Shown piece after piece: positions 43,750 to 52,801 of a stretch of 64,000 nucleotides of DNA. The stretch's first letter is position 1. Every line of letters begins with the position of its first letter. A program made the translations under genes and the position numbers. The notes beneath the pieces are model-generated. The model was given only the letters and a program-made list of their open reading frames with translations. It had not been told where the DNA came from and did no database searches. The stretch covers positions 1 through 64,000 of the forward strand of contig JACPUX010000002.1 in NCBI GenBank assembly GCA_016192065.1. The letters run 5' to 3'. Source of the stretch: Betaproteobacteria bacterium (GTDB taxonomy: Bacteria; Pseudomonadota; Gammaproteobacteria; Burkholderiales; Casimicrobiaceae).

Positions 43750-44496
43750 TCACTCCGGCTCCACCACAAACACATTTGCCGCACTACCTAGACGCGCCGA
43801 CCAACACCTACGTTGTTGAATGGAGAATCGCGGTCCGAGAACCATGTGCCCTGTATGAAATAGACCAAGTGGGTACCAGCGCAGCACTCGAAACCGTTGC
43901 GCCTCAAATTTCGAGCGCCAGCAGGTTGCGGAAAACGTCCAGAGTTCGGAAACCCCCTCGGGTGAAGTGCCGTGCCCAATTGGGATGAGCGCCCCAACCC
44001 CCGTCTTGAGATTCTGCAGGGCGGCTTGAGCCCGGGTCACGCCAGCGGGAGGGCGAGTGAAATCTGCGGCGAGTCGACCCGCTGCGGTCACCGCGGTTGG
44101 CAATCCTGCCAAAAACGTCCAGGCACGCCAAGGGACCGATGGCATCAGGTGCACACAATAGCCACCTTCTCGAAGAACGCGACGAAACTCTGCCATTACC
44201 CTCCCAAATCCATCAACGTGTTCAAGCACGTTGGAAGAGAACACGATATCTATCGAAGCGTCGGGCAAGGGAATAATACCGCCATCATAGTCAATAATTG
44301 GGAACACCCTCGAATCCCCATAACCTGACGCAGGTAAGTCTATCGCAACAACGTTGTAGCCCCGTGCCGTCAAGTAGCTAGCCTGCGCCCCTGTACCGGC
44401 ACCAAAATCGAGAATCCTTGCGCCAGGGCGAAAATTCTCCATCACCAATTCAAGTTCGGCTTCGCGCAGGCGATTGAGGAAATTCACATTGAACAT
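43750..44496 (-). CDS. Class I SAM-dependent methyltransferase
   Basis: A 248-residue Rossmann-fold methyltransferase (Methyltransf_11/25 type). SAM motif I is ARILDFGAGTGAQASYL (about residue 28), motif II/III lies in VVAIDLPASGY, and IDIVFSSNVLEHVDGF follows. The last third carries aromatic and basic residues of unclear role. It may methylate a sugar or lipid-linked intermediate of the polysaccharide, or act on another substrate. It sits between the polymerase-like and asnB genes with about 45-50 bases on each side. Confidence 0.78.
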   Translation of the reverse strand: MFNVNFLNRLREAELELVMENFRPGARILDFGAGTGAQASYLTARGYNVVAIDLPASGYGDSRVFPIIDYDGGIIPLPDASIDIVFSSNVLEHVDGFGRVMAEFRRVLREGGYCVHLMPSVPWRAWTFLAGLPTAVTAAGRLAADFTRPPAGVTRAQAALQNLKTGVGALIPIGHGTSPEGVSELWTFSATCWRSKFEAQRFRVLRWYPLGLFHTGHMVLGPRFSIQQRRCWSARLGSAANVFVVEPE

Positions 44497-44540
44497 GTGC
44501 TATTCAGCTACTCCACTGCCTTCGAGCTGGCATTTCCTCA

Positions 44541-45827
44541 TTAGGTCGCCGTACCGCGCCGGCGAATAGCACCATCGCGCGAATTCGCTCTCGGTGTGTT
44601 CGCGCTTGCACCGACGACAATTCCACAAAACGCGAATACAAAGGGTGCCAGAAGGGAGCTAGGAAGTAACCACGAAGCGCTTTGGTTTAGGGCCATAAAG
44701 CACGTCAGCCACACACCGAGCGAAATTACCTTCTCATTCTGACTGGGCCCAACAAGTGACACCAGAGAAATAAGGCTCGCAACTACTGTGAAGAAAAGAA
44801 TGAAATATGGCAGCGTTCCGAATAGTCCAGTATCCGCCAGCAGTTGCGCAAGAGTTGATGTGGGTACACCGAAGAGGCCATCAAGTGGCAAAGACTCATA
44901 TCCGGCACGACTCCAGGTGTAAGTATGAGCGCCGTAACCTAGGCCAAGCAATGGTGCTGTCTCGAAAAGTTCAAGTGTGAAATCCGTTGTCTCGATTCTG
45001 TCACTTTCCAGCATCACACCGTCCGCAAATCGATTCAGGAGCCCGGAGAGTTGTTCAGAGAACAGAAAGCCTGCGACAAAGACCACTGACAGAACGACGA
45101 TCCCCCGCGCCGCCCCCCCCCTACGGCGCCCTTGAATGCCGAGCATAGTCAGGATCGTGGCCACACAAACAATTGCGCCACCTCTCGACTGCGTGAGTAG
45201 CAATGCCAGTATACTAAGAGTGGCAAAACCGATAGCCCTGTTAAAGAGAAAGTACGGCGCTACGATGCAGAGCAGCCATGCGACACTGTCGCCGATGGGG
45301 CCAAAATACCTATCACCATAGGTCTCGAAAGATAGGATCCCCGCTGCTTCGAAAGACACGGAGCCGATTGCCAAGACAGCAACGCTGCGCAGACCAATGT
45401 CGATAGGTGCATCGTTGTACGCGGTGCGAGCCCACTCGTAGCAGGGCCAGAAGACAACAATCGGACCAATAGCTTGGGCCATCCATTTCCACATGTCGGT
45501 TGAGTCTAGTCTCGCCCCAGAGAGTTGCGCGAACACTCCACTTAACAACTGCGCGCCGACCAACCAAGCAATTGCCGCGCTAGCGGCATTTGCTACCGTC
45601 AATCGGGCTATGCCGACGGACTTTGACAAAGCCATGGATGCAATCGTCAGAACACCCAGATTGATCGCAGAGCGAGTACTCGGTTCTGCTTCGAAAAAGG
45701 CTGAGATTACTGACAAAAAGGTACCAAACGCCAGTATGACTACTACGTAGAACTCAGCCCAGCGACCGCTAGTTGCCCGGCGTCTCGCAACTCTTAGAAA
45801 GGGGGGTGGCGATGCCTGGTTGATCAT
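44541..45827 (-). CDS. Wzy-type O-antigen/capsule polymerase-like membrane protein
   Basis: A 428-residue membrane protein with about ten to twelve hydrophobic segments (for example SISAFFEAEP-flanked helices, FLFSEQLSGLLNRF and LPYFILFFTVVASLISLVSL) and a large periplasmic loop containing LGLGYGAHTYTWSRAGYESL, typical of the O-antigen polymerase/ligase fold. Wzy polymerises lipid-linked repeat units in the periplasm. A second ligase-like protein lies at 55584-57095, so one may be the polymerase and the other a ligase. It begins by ATGA overlap with the preceding GT gene and is clearly less GC-rich than the flanks. Confidence 0.75.
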   Translation of the reverse strand: MINQASPPPFLRVARRRATSGRWAEFYVVVILAFGTFLSVISAFFEAEPSTRSAINLGVLTIASMALSKSVGIARLTVANAASAAIAWLVGAQLLSGVFAQLSGARLDSTDMWKWMAQAIGPIVVFWPCYEWARTAYNDAPIDIGLRSVAVLAIGSVSFEAAGILSFETYGDRYFGPIGDSVAWLLCIVAPYFLFNRAIGFATLSILALLLTQSRGGAIVCVATILTMLGIQGRRRGGAARGIVVLSVVFVAGFLFSEQLSGLLNRFADGVMLESDRIETTDFTLELFETAPLLGLGYGAHTYTWSRAGYESLPLDGLFGVPTSTLAQLLADTGLFGTLPYFILFFTVVASLISLVSLVGPSQNEKVISLGVWLTCFMALNQSASWLLPSSLLAPFVFAFCGIVVGASANTPRANSRDGAIRRRGTAT

Positions 45828-46876
45828 TTTGACGAAATCAACTCAAGATAGGCGCTCTCATGGCGGCGCGCTGTTTTCTCTATCGAGTGGTGCTTGACGA
45901 CGTGCTCTCGTAAACGTCTTCCGGCCTCGATGGCATCGAACGGATTTAGGGCCACATGCCTCAGCGTCGAGCAGAATTCATCTGGTCGGGCAAGGAAGCC
46001 GCGCCCCTCCCGAAGTAGGGTTGGTATCGTTCCCACAGGTGTTGCCAACACCGGCATGGCCGTTTCGCCAGCCTCAAGTACGGCCATCGGCATGCCTTCA
46101 TAGCGGGAGTGCATCACCAACACATCAGCCGCCCGCATCCGTTCTCGTACGTCGTTGCAGACTCCCGAAAACCTCACCTGCTCGCCTAGACCAAGCTGTC
46201 TGGCGAGCGCCCGCGCCGCGCCCTCCAGCGGCCCGGCACCCACAAACTCTAAAGTCGCGTTGTCAAGTCGAGCGCGCTCAAAGACTCTAATCAACCCAAG
46301 CGGGTCCTTTTGCTCCGCCAATCGCCCCACAGAAAGTAGACGGATACCGGTCGCGGAAGACCAAGGGGTCCGGGCTGGAGGATCGCCGACAACAATGCCG
46401 TTACCAATAACTACAGTTCTTGCCGCATTCAGAGCCAAGTGCTGGTTGGCATCAAAAACTATGTCCATATCACGCAGTCGACGAGTTGCCCAAAGTGCTA
46501 GACTGCGGCCCCTGGTGTGACGTGCGTTATGGCTTGTAAAACACACAGCAAATCTAGTGGAGCAAAGTGATCGCGCCACTAGTGTAGCAACCAGGCTGTG
46601 AAACATGTGCGCGTGAACGACCTCCGGCCTGAAATGATCGATATATCTTGCCAGGCCACTGAATTCCTTAAATGGGAGCGCCGCCCCCAGATCGAAGACT
46701 TCAACTGGCAAATCCGCATGACCAAAAACCTTCATGCCGCTCAGATCACTCGCGATAGATACCAAACCCACTTCAAACCGGGATTTGTCGAACACCGCCA
46801 TGAGATCCAGTACCAGGCGCTCAGCACCTCCGGCACCTAGGCCGGTTATCACCTGTAACACTCTGGAAGAAATCAT
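45824..46876 (-). CDS. GT4 glycosyltransferase
   Basis: A 350-residue GT-B enzyme. MISSRVLQVITGLGAGGAER at the N terminus is the typical glycine-rich start of group 1 transferases; the donor motif is EGMPMAVLEAGETAMPVLAT (about residue 270). Start 46876 was chosen because ATGA overlaps the upstream stop; the in-frame ATG at 46981 would lie within the preceding gene. It is coupled downstream to the polymerase-like gene, also by ATGA. Sugar donor and linkage are not predictable. Confidence 0.85.
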   Translation of the reverse strand: MISSRVLQVITGLGAGGAERLVLDLMAVFDKSRFEVGLVSIASDLSGMKVFGHADLPVEVFDLGAALPFKEFSGLARYIDHFRPEVVHAHMFHSLVATLVARSLCSTRFAVCFTSHNARHTRGRSLALWATRRLRDMDIVFDANQHLALNAARTVVIGNGIVVGDPPARTPWSSATGIRLLSVGRLAEQKDPLGLIRVFERARLDNATLEFVGAGPLEGAARALARQLGLGEQVRFSGVCNDVRERMRAADVLVMHSRYEGMPMAVLEAGETAMPVLATPVGTIPTLLREGRGFLARPDEFCSTLRHVALNPFDAIEAGRRLREHVVKHHSIEKTARRHESAYLELISSK

Positions 46877-47991
46877 GTGTGAACGCCTTTGACGCCCAAA
46901 TGCTGCGCAATTAGCGCGGCAACTCGCTCCGCGTTCTCCGCCCAAGTGAAACTTCTCGCTCTCGCCTGGTTGACCTCGCAAATAGCTTCCCGCCTCGCCC
47001 CGTTGGAGAGGAAACGCTCAATGCCAAACAGTAATTCCTCTGCCACCCAGGACTTCGAAATATAGCCGTGCACGCCCTGCTCAATTAACCAGCCGTACTC
47101 GTTTGATGGAGTAGTAACAACCGGCAAGCCGCACGCCATCGCCTCCAGAAGGGCCGTCGGCGTACCTTCCACTTTTGACACAAGAAGAAATACTCGAGTA
47201 GACCTCAGGATATCTGCCACTCTCTCCGGTGGCAGCGGGCCGGGCATATCGACATTGGTGATGCTCCGTCTTGCTGCCAGTTCGCGCATCCCTGCAAGTC
47301 CAGGGCCACCGCCAACAATTGCAAAGCGCCACTCAGGCCGATGCGCCGCACAATCAAGCACGAGATCAAGCGACTTGGCCTCCACAAAGTTCGCGACCGT
47401 AATTACGTCGTAGCTAGTTGTTTTGCTGGGCGCCACCGCCTTACAAAAAACATCCAGCGGCGCACTCGGAAGGTGGTGCACTGTGCGCCCCAAAACGGTC
47501 GCTAGAAATTCCTGCTCTCGCTTACCTGTCGCGAAAACAAGCTGGCAATGAGAGAGCGATCGACGATAGATTTGGCTCGAGTTCTTCTTTGCCGAGCCGT
47601 GAATACTCGCCACAACTAGTGCCGCCCCAATGGCTCTCGCCAGCGTCTTCGAAAATAGAAAATCACTCCAGTCTCCGTGCACGTGGAGGACCGTTGGCAT
47701 GTCGGTTCGCACAAGCCGTCGTCGCGCAAGCCAAACCCCAAAATAGAACACGAGGTTTCTGAGGACGGCCGGCGCAATCCCGCGTAAATCAATGCCCCGA
47801 AATACCTGGACAGAGTGCTCATCTGCCACCCCCCGGTTGAACACATTCAGCACATCGATGCCAATATTTCGCTGCGCTTGACTAAGCCGCTGAATATGGG
47901 CCTCCATGCCGCCAATCATTGGAGGATAGCTGAAATATGCGCGAATGATCCGAAATCCCGGTCTCGCTATCGCATGTCTCGACGCTGTCAT
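46873..47991 (-). CDS. GT4 glycosyltransferase
   Basis: A 372-residue GT-B enzyme. N-terminal FRIIRAYFSYPPMIGGMEAH, donor-domain motif EGTPTALLEAMACGLPVVTT (about residue 275). The start 47991 (MTASRHAIARPGF) is set by ATGA overlap with the 78-residue gene upstream; ATG 48012 would lie in it. C terminus ends SFTWAENAERVAALIAQHL. Likely builds the repeat unit on the cytoplasmic face. Confidence 0.84.
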   Translation of the reverse strand: MTASRHAIARPGFRIIRAYFSYPPMIGGMEAHIQRLSQAQRNIGIDVLNVFNRGVADEHSVQVFRGIDLRGIAPAVLRNLVFYFGVWLARRRLVRTDMPTVLHVHGDWSDFLFSKTLARAIGAALVVASIHGSAKKNSSQIYRRSLSHCQLVFATGKREQEFLATVLGRTVHHLPSAPLDVFCKAVAPSKTTSYDVITVANFVEAKSLDLVLDCAAHRPEWRFAIVGGGPGLAGMRELAARRSITNVDMPGPLPPERVADILRSTRVFLLVSKVEGTPTALLEAMACGLPVVTTPSNEYGWLIEQGVHGYISKSWVAEELLFGIERFLSNGARREAICEVNQARARSFTWAENAERVAALIAQHLGVKGVHT

Positions 47992-48224
47992 CGAACCAAA
48001 ACATCCTTGCATTCGTCAAAATCAGCAAGCCACGACCTATTGAAGGCCTTAGCATGCCAACCCCAATCGTGGATCCTAGAGCGCCCCATCGTCCAATTCT
48101 CGCCCATGACTGTTAACACGAAAGCGATATCAGCATCTCTCTGCATGCCCATAAGTCCGGGCCAGACTCCAATGCCCTGCACTCGCCCACACGCAAAAAC
48201 TAGTAGATCACCAGCCGTGGTCAT
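47988..48224 (-). CDS. 78-residue uncharacterised protein embedded in the polysaccharide operon
   Basis: I do not recognise this protein. It has 78 residues, is Trp-, Met- and Asp-rich (WPGLMGMQRDADIAF, ENWTMGRSRIHDWGWHAKAF) and has no signal peptide or obvious transmembrane helix. Its reality is argued by position: its ATG overlaps the stop of the upstream GT (ATGA at 48221-48224) and its TGA overlaps the start of the downstream GT (ATGA at 47988-47991), the same arrangement as the other genes in this operon. It could be a small partner of a transferase or a remnant of a longer enzyme. Confidence 0.55.
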   Translation of the reverse strand: MTTAGDLLVFACGRVQGIGVWPGLMGMQRDADIAFVLTVMGENWTMGRSRIHDWGWHAKAFNRSWLADFDECKDVLVR

Positions 48225-49348
48225 GAATTGGCTGTTTCCAGTATAAGCGCACGATACTGCCCGTAAAGTCTTACCGCATCGTAATCCCTCGTCGCGCGCT
48301 GTATTGCCGCCTGCCCCATGTGGGCACGAAGGGCGTCGTCGTGCAGCAATCGTGTAAGCACCCCAACCACCTCCCCTTCCGGGTTTGGACCCAAGACAAA
48401 TCCTTCAATACCATCGGCTACAATGTCGGCACAGAAACCGGCATTTGTGGTGACTATCGGCAGCCCCACCGCCATAGCTTCCATGATCGCGCGGGGTGTA
48501 CCCTCCTGGTGCGAAAATTGGACGAAGACGTCTGCCGCCAGGAGGATATCGGCCAACTGGATATGCGTGACTCGACCAAAGAACTTTACCGTATCCCCCG
48601 CCCCAAGACGACCGGCCGTTCGACGGCAATCATCAAGATCCGGGCCATCTCCGACAACCCAAATATCCACTGGCGCGCCAGCACTGAGCACCGCGTCTAT
48701 AAGCCTGTGCTGCCCTTTGTTGCGGTTTACCGTGCCCACCATCACAACCTTTAGCCGGGCATCAGTGATCCATGACGACTTCGATTTGAATTTCGATAGA
48801 TCAACGCGAGGTGGCAACGTGACAATGCGACCAGTCAATCGTGAGCCATATTTCGATGAAAGTTCGCTGCCCATCCGGTCACTCAAAACTCTGATCCTGT
48901 TGGCGCGATGCAGTACGGGATGGCTCAATCTCTGGATTGCCCAATCCTTGCTGAAGACCGAGGCTGGCTTGAAGAATTCATTGCCATGAAGTTCGACGAG
49001 GTGCCTCGCGCCTCGTCGTCTCATTATGGCAAGCCCAGCCCACCCGCCGAGAACTGGCGACTGTGATATTACGACATCGGCTTCTGCCCTGTCAGCAATT
49101 GCAAGCGCTTCGAATTGAGTAAAGAGAAATTCTGCTTCGCGCGCCGCGCGGCTCGGGATAAGGTAGACGCTGAGATTCCCTTCCTGAATGACTGTCAGCG
49201 TCTGTTGTGTAGAGCGGTTGACGACCGTATAGCGCCTGAACCCTTTCGCCAGAGAACGCCATATCTCGAAAGTCGGATGAGCGCTGTCAGTTGGGCGATG
49301 TCGTCCCGCTCCCAAGTGCAGCACACTAAGATCAGCGAACTCAGTCAT
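48221..49348 (-). CDS. GT4 glycosyltransferase
   Basis: A 375-residue GT-B enzyme. The N terminus (LSVLHLGAGRHRPTDSAHP) is unusual for the family but the C-terminal domain is clear: VVMVGTVNRNKGQHRLIDAV, VDIWVVGDGPDLDDCRRTAG, and EGTPRAIMEAMAVGLPIVTT (about residue 280). ATGA overlaps join it to the fused flippase-GT gene upstream and to the 78-residue gene downstream. Confidence 0.85.
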   Translation of the reverse strand: MTEFADLSVLHLGAGRHRPTDSAHPTFEIWRSLAKGFRRYTVVNRSTQQTLTVIQEGNLSVYLIPSRAAREAEFLFTQFEALAIADRAEADVVISQSPVLGGWAGLAIMRRRGARHLVELHGNEFFKPASVFSKDWAIQRLSHPVLHRANRIRVLSDRMGSELSSKYGSRLTGRIVTLPPRVDLSKFKSKSSWITDARLKVVMVGTVNRNKGQHRLIDAVLSAGAPVDIWVVGDGPDLDDCRRTAGRLGAGDTVKFFGRVTHIQLADILLAADVFVQFSHQEGTPRAIMEAMAVGLPIVTTNAGFCADIVADGIEGFVLGPNPEGEVVGVLTRLLHDDALRAHMGQAAIQRATRDYDAVRLYGQYRALILETANS

Positions 49349-51798
49349 GCTCGCGGAGCGGTTCTAAGAAGAAGAGCCGACAGCTTTGCATCGTACATTG
49401 TAGCAACAGATTCCGTCGAGAATCGCTGAACGAACTTTCGGTTTTCTCGGGCCAGTAACCTCTGCGTATCGATATCCCCCACAAGACTCGCAACCTTGTT
49501 TGCGAATGCCCGGGGATCGTCACGTGACACAACGAAGGCTTGCTGCAGGGGCCCAAGCAAGTCGCGGGTACCGCCGGCATCAGTCGTAACTATCGGCAAG
49601 CCCATTGCCATGGCTTCCAGAATTACTCGAGGCATACCTTCCCGATAGCTCGGCATAATGAATATGTCTGCCGCAGAATAGTATTCGCGCACTGTTCGGT
49701 TCGGGACGCTTCCGAGAAAGTGGATGCCTAGGCCGGGGCCTGCGGCTACCGCCGCTGCTTCGAGCTGGGCGCGCTCCTTTCCCTCGCCGATCAACCGTAG
49801 GTTGATACCCCCCACATCTGGCGCAATCTTGCTCAGTGTTGCCACGAGGGCCGGAAAGTAGCGCGTAGCTTCCTTGCTCGGAGAAAGACTATGTACGAAA
49901 AGGATTTGCTTTGCGCCCGAATCCCGCCCAAACCCCATATTCTTGGCGCGATATGCGGACAACTCAATGTCGTTGTAAAGCAGCATCATTTTCTCATCGG
50001 GTATGCGCAGAGTAGTACGGAAATACGCCACCATAGTCTCAGGACCCGTTACAAAATAGTCGATAAAGCGGTATATGGCGCCAGTTAGGGCATTGTTAAG
50101 GACGCGTCTAAATAGCTGCTGGCCTTGATCCAAGTCTTGATTTGTCCCGCTTAACCAATAAAGTGTTTTCCAGCCCGCGAAAGCGCCCAGAATCGCGGCC
50201 GTAAGTGCTGCCGGTTTGGATATACGGACAAAAACTAGCTTGTAACCTGCCCTTCGCAGAGACAGTAGCGTTTTTGCCAGTTGAAGAACGCGCGTCCAAT
50301 TTCCGTCACGTGACATGTAACGGACTTCTTGGCCAAACACCTTTTGCACACCTACGCCACCCTTTTCGCTCAGAAGGACTATGGACCACCCACGTAGTTG
50401 CAGTTTCTCTAGAAGATTAAACACATGAACATAATGCTGCGTATCATCAGCACTTGCATAATTTAGAATGTAAACAAGCTTCTTATTTGAATTCGTCTTC
50501 ATTGTGTGCGGGTTCTTTCTCTTGATGCCCTTGTTCCGCACCAATCGCACGTTTCGGTGCGAGAAGAAGAGAGGGTAAGTGAGCGCAGCAAGTGACTGCC
50601 CGATGATTGGCGCAAAGACCAAGGTGGTTGCCGTCAGGCCGACTGTTAACGAGAGAACACCGACAGTCGCAATGACTCCGATAACAAAAGCACCGAGAGC
50701 GTAGGTTACGCGGATAGGTGCATAAATCGCGTACGCGTCGGATCTCGCACCAATTTCAAAAGTGTACGGATAGACGATTAGGCTAGCGACCAGAGCAAGA
50801 GTAAGTGACGACGACGCCAACTCTGCTTGAGAAATGAGCACTAGCGCTGCAAGCACCGCGCCCACCTGGGCGATGCAAGCGGCTACTAGCAAACCCTGAA
50901 GTCTGTTTCCGGCGAGCTCGGCACGCAATCCAACATTTCCCAAGAAGGCCTCGATTACGCGCAATTGTCCACAAGCAAACTCAACGGCTCGACACACCAG
51001 CAAATACCGCCCTATCTCGCTGCGATCCGATACGTACCAGTCGCAAATTAGAGGCATTTGTACATCGCGACAACGCTTGAGAAGACTATTTAGGTAATAC
51101 CCGTAGTATTCACTGCGCAGGTGCCAGAGATAAAGAAGGGATTGCCTGGCTTGTTTCACACCGCATGGTTTGAGGTACGCTGGATTCCTCACGAAAGCGG
51201 CAATTAGGGCGATCACTGACCCAAGAGCCAGACCTCCCCATGCCGCGTCTTCGGGTTGGACATGTGCAGGAAAGAAGAGCAGTGTGTAAAGGACAATGGC
51301 TCGTACCAAATTTGTGATCAAGGGAATGAGAAAAAACACTTGGGCCTTGCCATCGGCCTGGGACTGGGCATCCAAATAGCGCTGCACTACCACGGCGGCG
51401 GCGTAAATGTAGACCCAGGCACTGAAAGCGGAAAAGTAGCCAGTTGCGGACAGGGCGTAAATAAGAGGGAGCGTTAGAAGCACGCAGGATAAAAAATACG
51501 CTGGCAGCGCATCTTTGAACCTATTGTCCTCCTGCTGCCGAAAAATTGAGAAAGAGGCGGGCACCGCCTCGGTTAGGAGCAGGACGACGGAGAGTTTGGC
51601 AAGGTCAATTCCGTAGGAAGCATAGGACTCAAGTCCAATGAGCCTCACGGTGAGTAAAGTGCCGCAAAACCCGGCCAAGGCGGATGCCATTGTTACCGGC
51701 CATGTCTTGAGGAGATACTTGCGGAGCATTGGTGTATTCGGGTCCAGATAGCGAACCTTTTTCGGCCCGGCGGCGAGATCAAGCCGCCATGACTCCAT
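49345..51798 (-). CDS. Wzx-like flippase fused in frame to a GT4 glycosyltransferase
   Basis: An 817-residue open frame with two parts. Residues 1-432 form a polytopic membrane protein of the Wzx/MATE-like flippase type (helices such as FLIPLITNLVRAIVLYTLLFF, given in part, ALGSVIALIAAFV, AFVIGVIATVGVL). After a basic linker (NVRLVRNKGIKRKNPHT), Met433 starts a full 385-residue GT4 (MKTNSNKKLVYILNY; donor motif EGMPRVILEAMAMGLPIVTT). Position 50499-50502 reads ATGA, the junction used everywhere else in this operon, so a one-base indel may have joined two genes. A real fusion is also possible. Start 51798 overlaps the epimerase end; 51729 is an alternative. Confidence 0.75.
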   Translation of the reverse strand: MESWRLDLAAGPKKVRYLDPNTPMLRKYLLKTWPVTMASALAGFCGTLLTVRLIGLESYASYGIDLAKLSVVLLLTEAVPASFSIFRQQEDNRFKDALPAYFLSCVLLTLPLIYALSATGYFSAFSAWVYIYAAAVVVQRYLDAQSQADGKAQVFFLIPLITNLVRAIVLYTLLFFPAHVQPEDAAWGGLALGSVIALIAAFVRNPAYLKPCGVKQARQSLLYLWHLRSEYYGYYLNSLLKRCRDVQMPLICDWYVSDRSEIGRYLLVCRAVEFACGQLRVIEAFLGNVGLRAELAGNRLQGLLVAACIAQVGAVLAALVLISQAELASSSLTLALVASLIVYPYTFEIGARSDAYAIYAPIRVTYALGAFVIGVIATVGVLSLTVGLTATTLVFAPIIGQSLAALTYPLFFSHRNVRLVRNKGIKRKNPHTMKTNSNKKLVYILNYASADDTQHYVHVFNLLEKLQLRGWSIVLLSEKGGVGVQKVFGQEVRYMSRDGNWTRVLQLAKTLLSLRRAGYKLVFVRISKPAALTAAILGAFAGWKTLYWLSGTNQDLDQGQQLFRRVLNNALTGAIYRFIDYFVTGPETMVAYFRTTLRIPDEKMMLLYNDIELSAYRAKNMGFGRDSGAKQILFVHSLSPSKEATRYFPALVATLSKIAPDVGGINLRLIGEGKERAQLEAAAVAAGPGLGIHFLGSVPNRTVREYYSAADIFIMPSYREGMPRVILEAMAMGLPIVTTDAGGTRDLLGPLQQAFVVSRDDPRAFANKVASLVGDIDTQRLLARENRKFVQRFSTESVATMYDAKLSALLLRTAPRA

Positions 51799-52801
51799 GG
51801 TATTCCAGATACCAGTCTACAAATCGTTTGACGCCGACATCGACCGAGACGGTAGGTCGATAATTGGCGTCAACAACAAGCGCCTCCACGTCAGCGCAAG
51901 TGTCGGGCACGTCCCCGGCCTGCAAGGGCAGCAAGTTTAACTTCGCTGTCTTCCCCAAGCACCGCTCGAGTACTTCTATGTACCGCATTAACTCCACGGG
52001 CTTGCCATTTCCAATGTTGTAGATGCGATACGGTGCGTAACTTCGGCCAACCATTGGCGTCTCGCTCTGCCAGCCTTTGTCAGGCATAGCTGGCAAAGCA
52101 AGGAGCCGGACGATACCCTCAACTATGTCGTCAATGTACGTAAAATCGCGCTTGTGATTCCCGTGATTGAAGACATCTATTGGCTCGCTGGCAAGGATCG
52201 ATCGAGTAAACTTGAACAGCGCCATGTCGGGTCTGCCCCAGGGTCCATACACCGTAAAGAAACGAAGGCCGGTGGTTGGAAGTCCGAAGAGCGAACTGTA
52301 GGTATGCGCCATCAGTTCATTTGCCTTCTTCGTTGCAGCGTAAAGGCTCATGGGGTGATCTACGTTGTCATGTACCGAGAACGGTAGCTTGGTGTTGGCG
52401 CCGTACACGGAACTCGACGAGGCATACACCAGATGCTCTACTCCGTTATGCCTGCAACCTTCAAGAATGTTGCCAAAGCCCACTACGTTGGTGTCGATGT
52501 AGGTTTCGGGGTGCTCGATGGAGTAACGCACGCCGGCCTGCGCGGCGAGGTTGACTACACGCTGCGGTTTGTACTCCGCAAAGAGCCGGGCCATGGCGGG
52601 CCGGTCAACGATGTCGGCGCGGATGTCGGTGAATGTTTTGAACGGCAGCAAACGCGCAAGGCGGGCATGCTTCAGTCGAACGTCGTAATAGTCGTTGACG
52701 TTGTCCACGCCGATGACTTCATCACCACGTTCGAGTAGGCGCAGTGCAAGCGCATTGCCAATGAAGCCGGCAGTGCCGGTAACCAAAATACGCATACTCA
52801 C
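51779..52801 (-). CDS. UDP-glucuronate 4-epimerase-like NAD-dependent epimerase
   Basis: A 340-residue extended short-chain dehydrogenase. NAD motif [17 protein letters not shown]; catalytic triad in [14 protein letters not shown] with YAATKKANE (YxxxK). The pattern [18 protein letters not shown] and [14 protein letters not shown] is typical of UDP-glucuronate 4-epimerases, which make UDP-galacturonate. GTG start at 52801 overlaps the TviB-like stop (GTGA); ATG 52795 is an alternative. It acts downstream of Ugd. Confidence 0.88.
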   Translation of the reverse strand: MSMRILVTGTAGFIGNALALRLLERGDEVIGVDNVNDYYDVRLKHARLARLLPFKTFTDIRADIVDRPAMARLFAEYKPQRVVNLAAQAGVRYSIEHPETYIDTNVVGFGNILEGCRHNGVEHLVYASSSSVYGANTKLPFSVHDNVDHPMSLYAATKKANELMAHTYSSLFGLPTTGLRFFTVYGPWGRPDMALFKFTRSILASEPIDVFNHGNHKRDFTYIDDIVEGIVRLLALPAMPDKGWQSETPMVGRSYAPYRIYNIGNGKPVELMRYIEVLERCLGKTAKLNLLPLQAGDVPDTCADVEALVVDANYRPTVSVDVGVKRFVDWYLEYHGVMAA

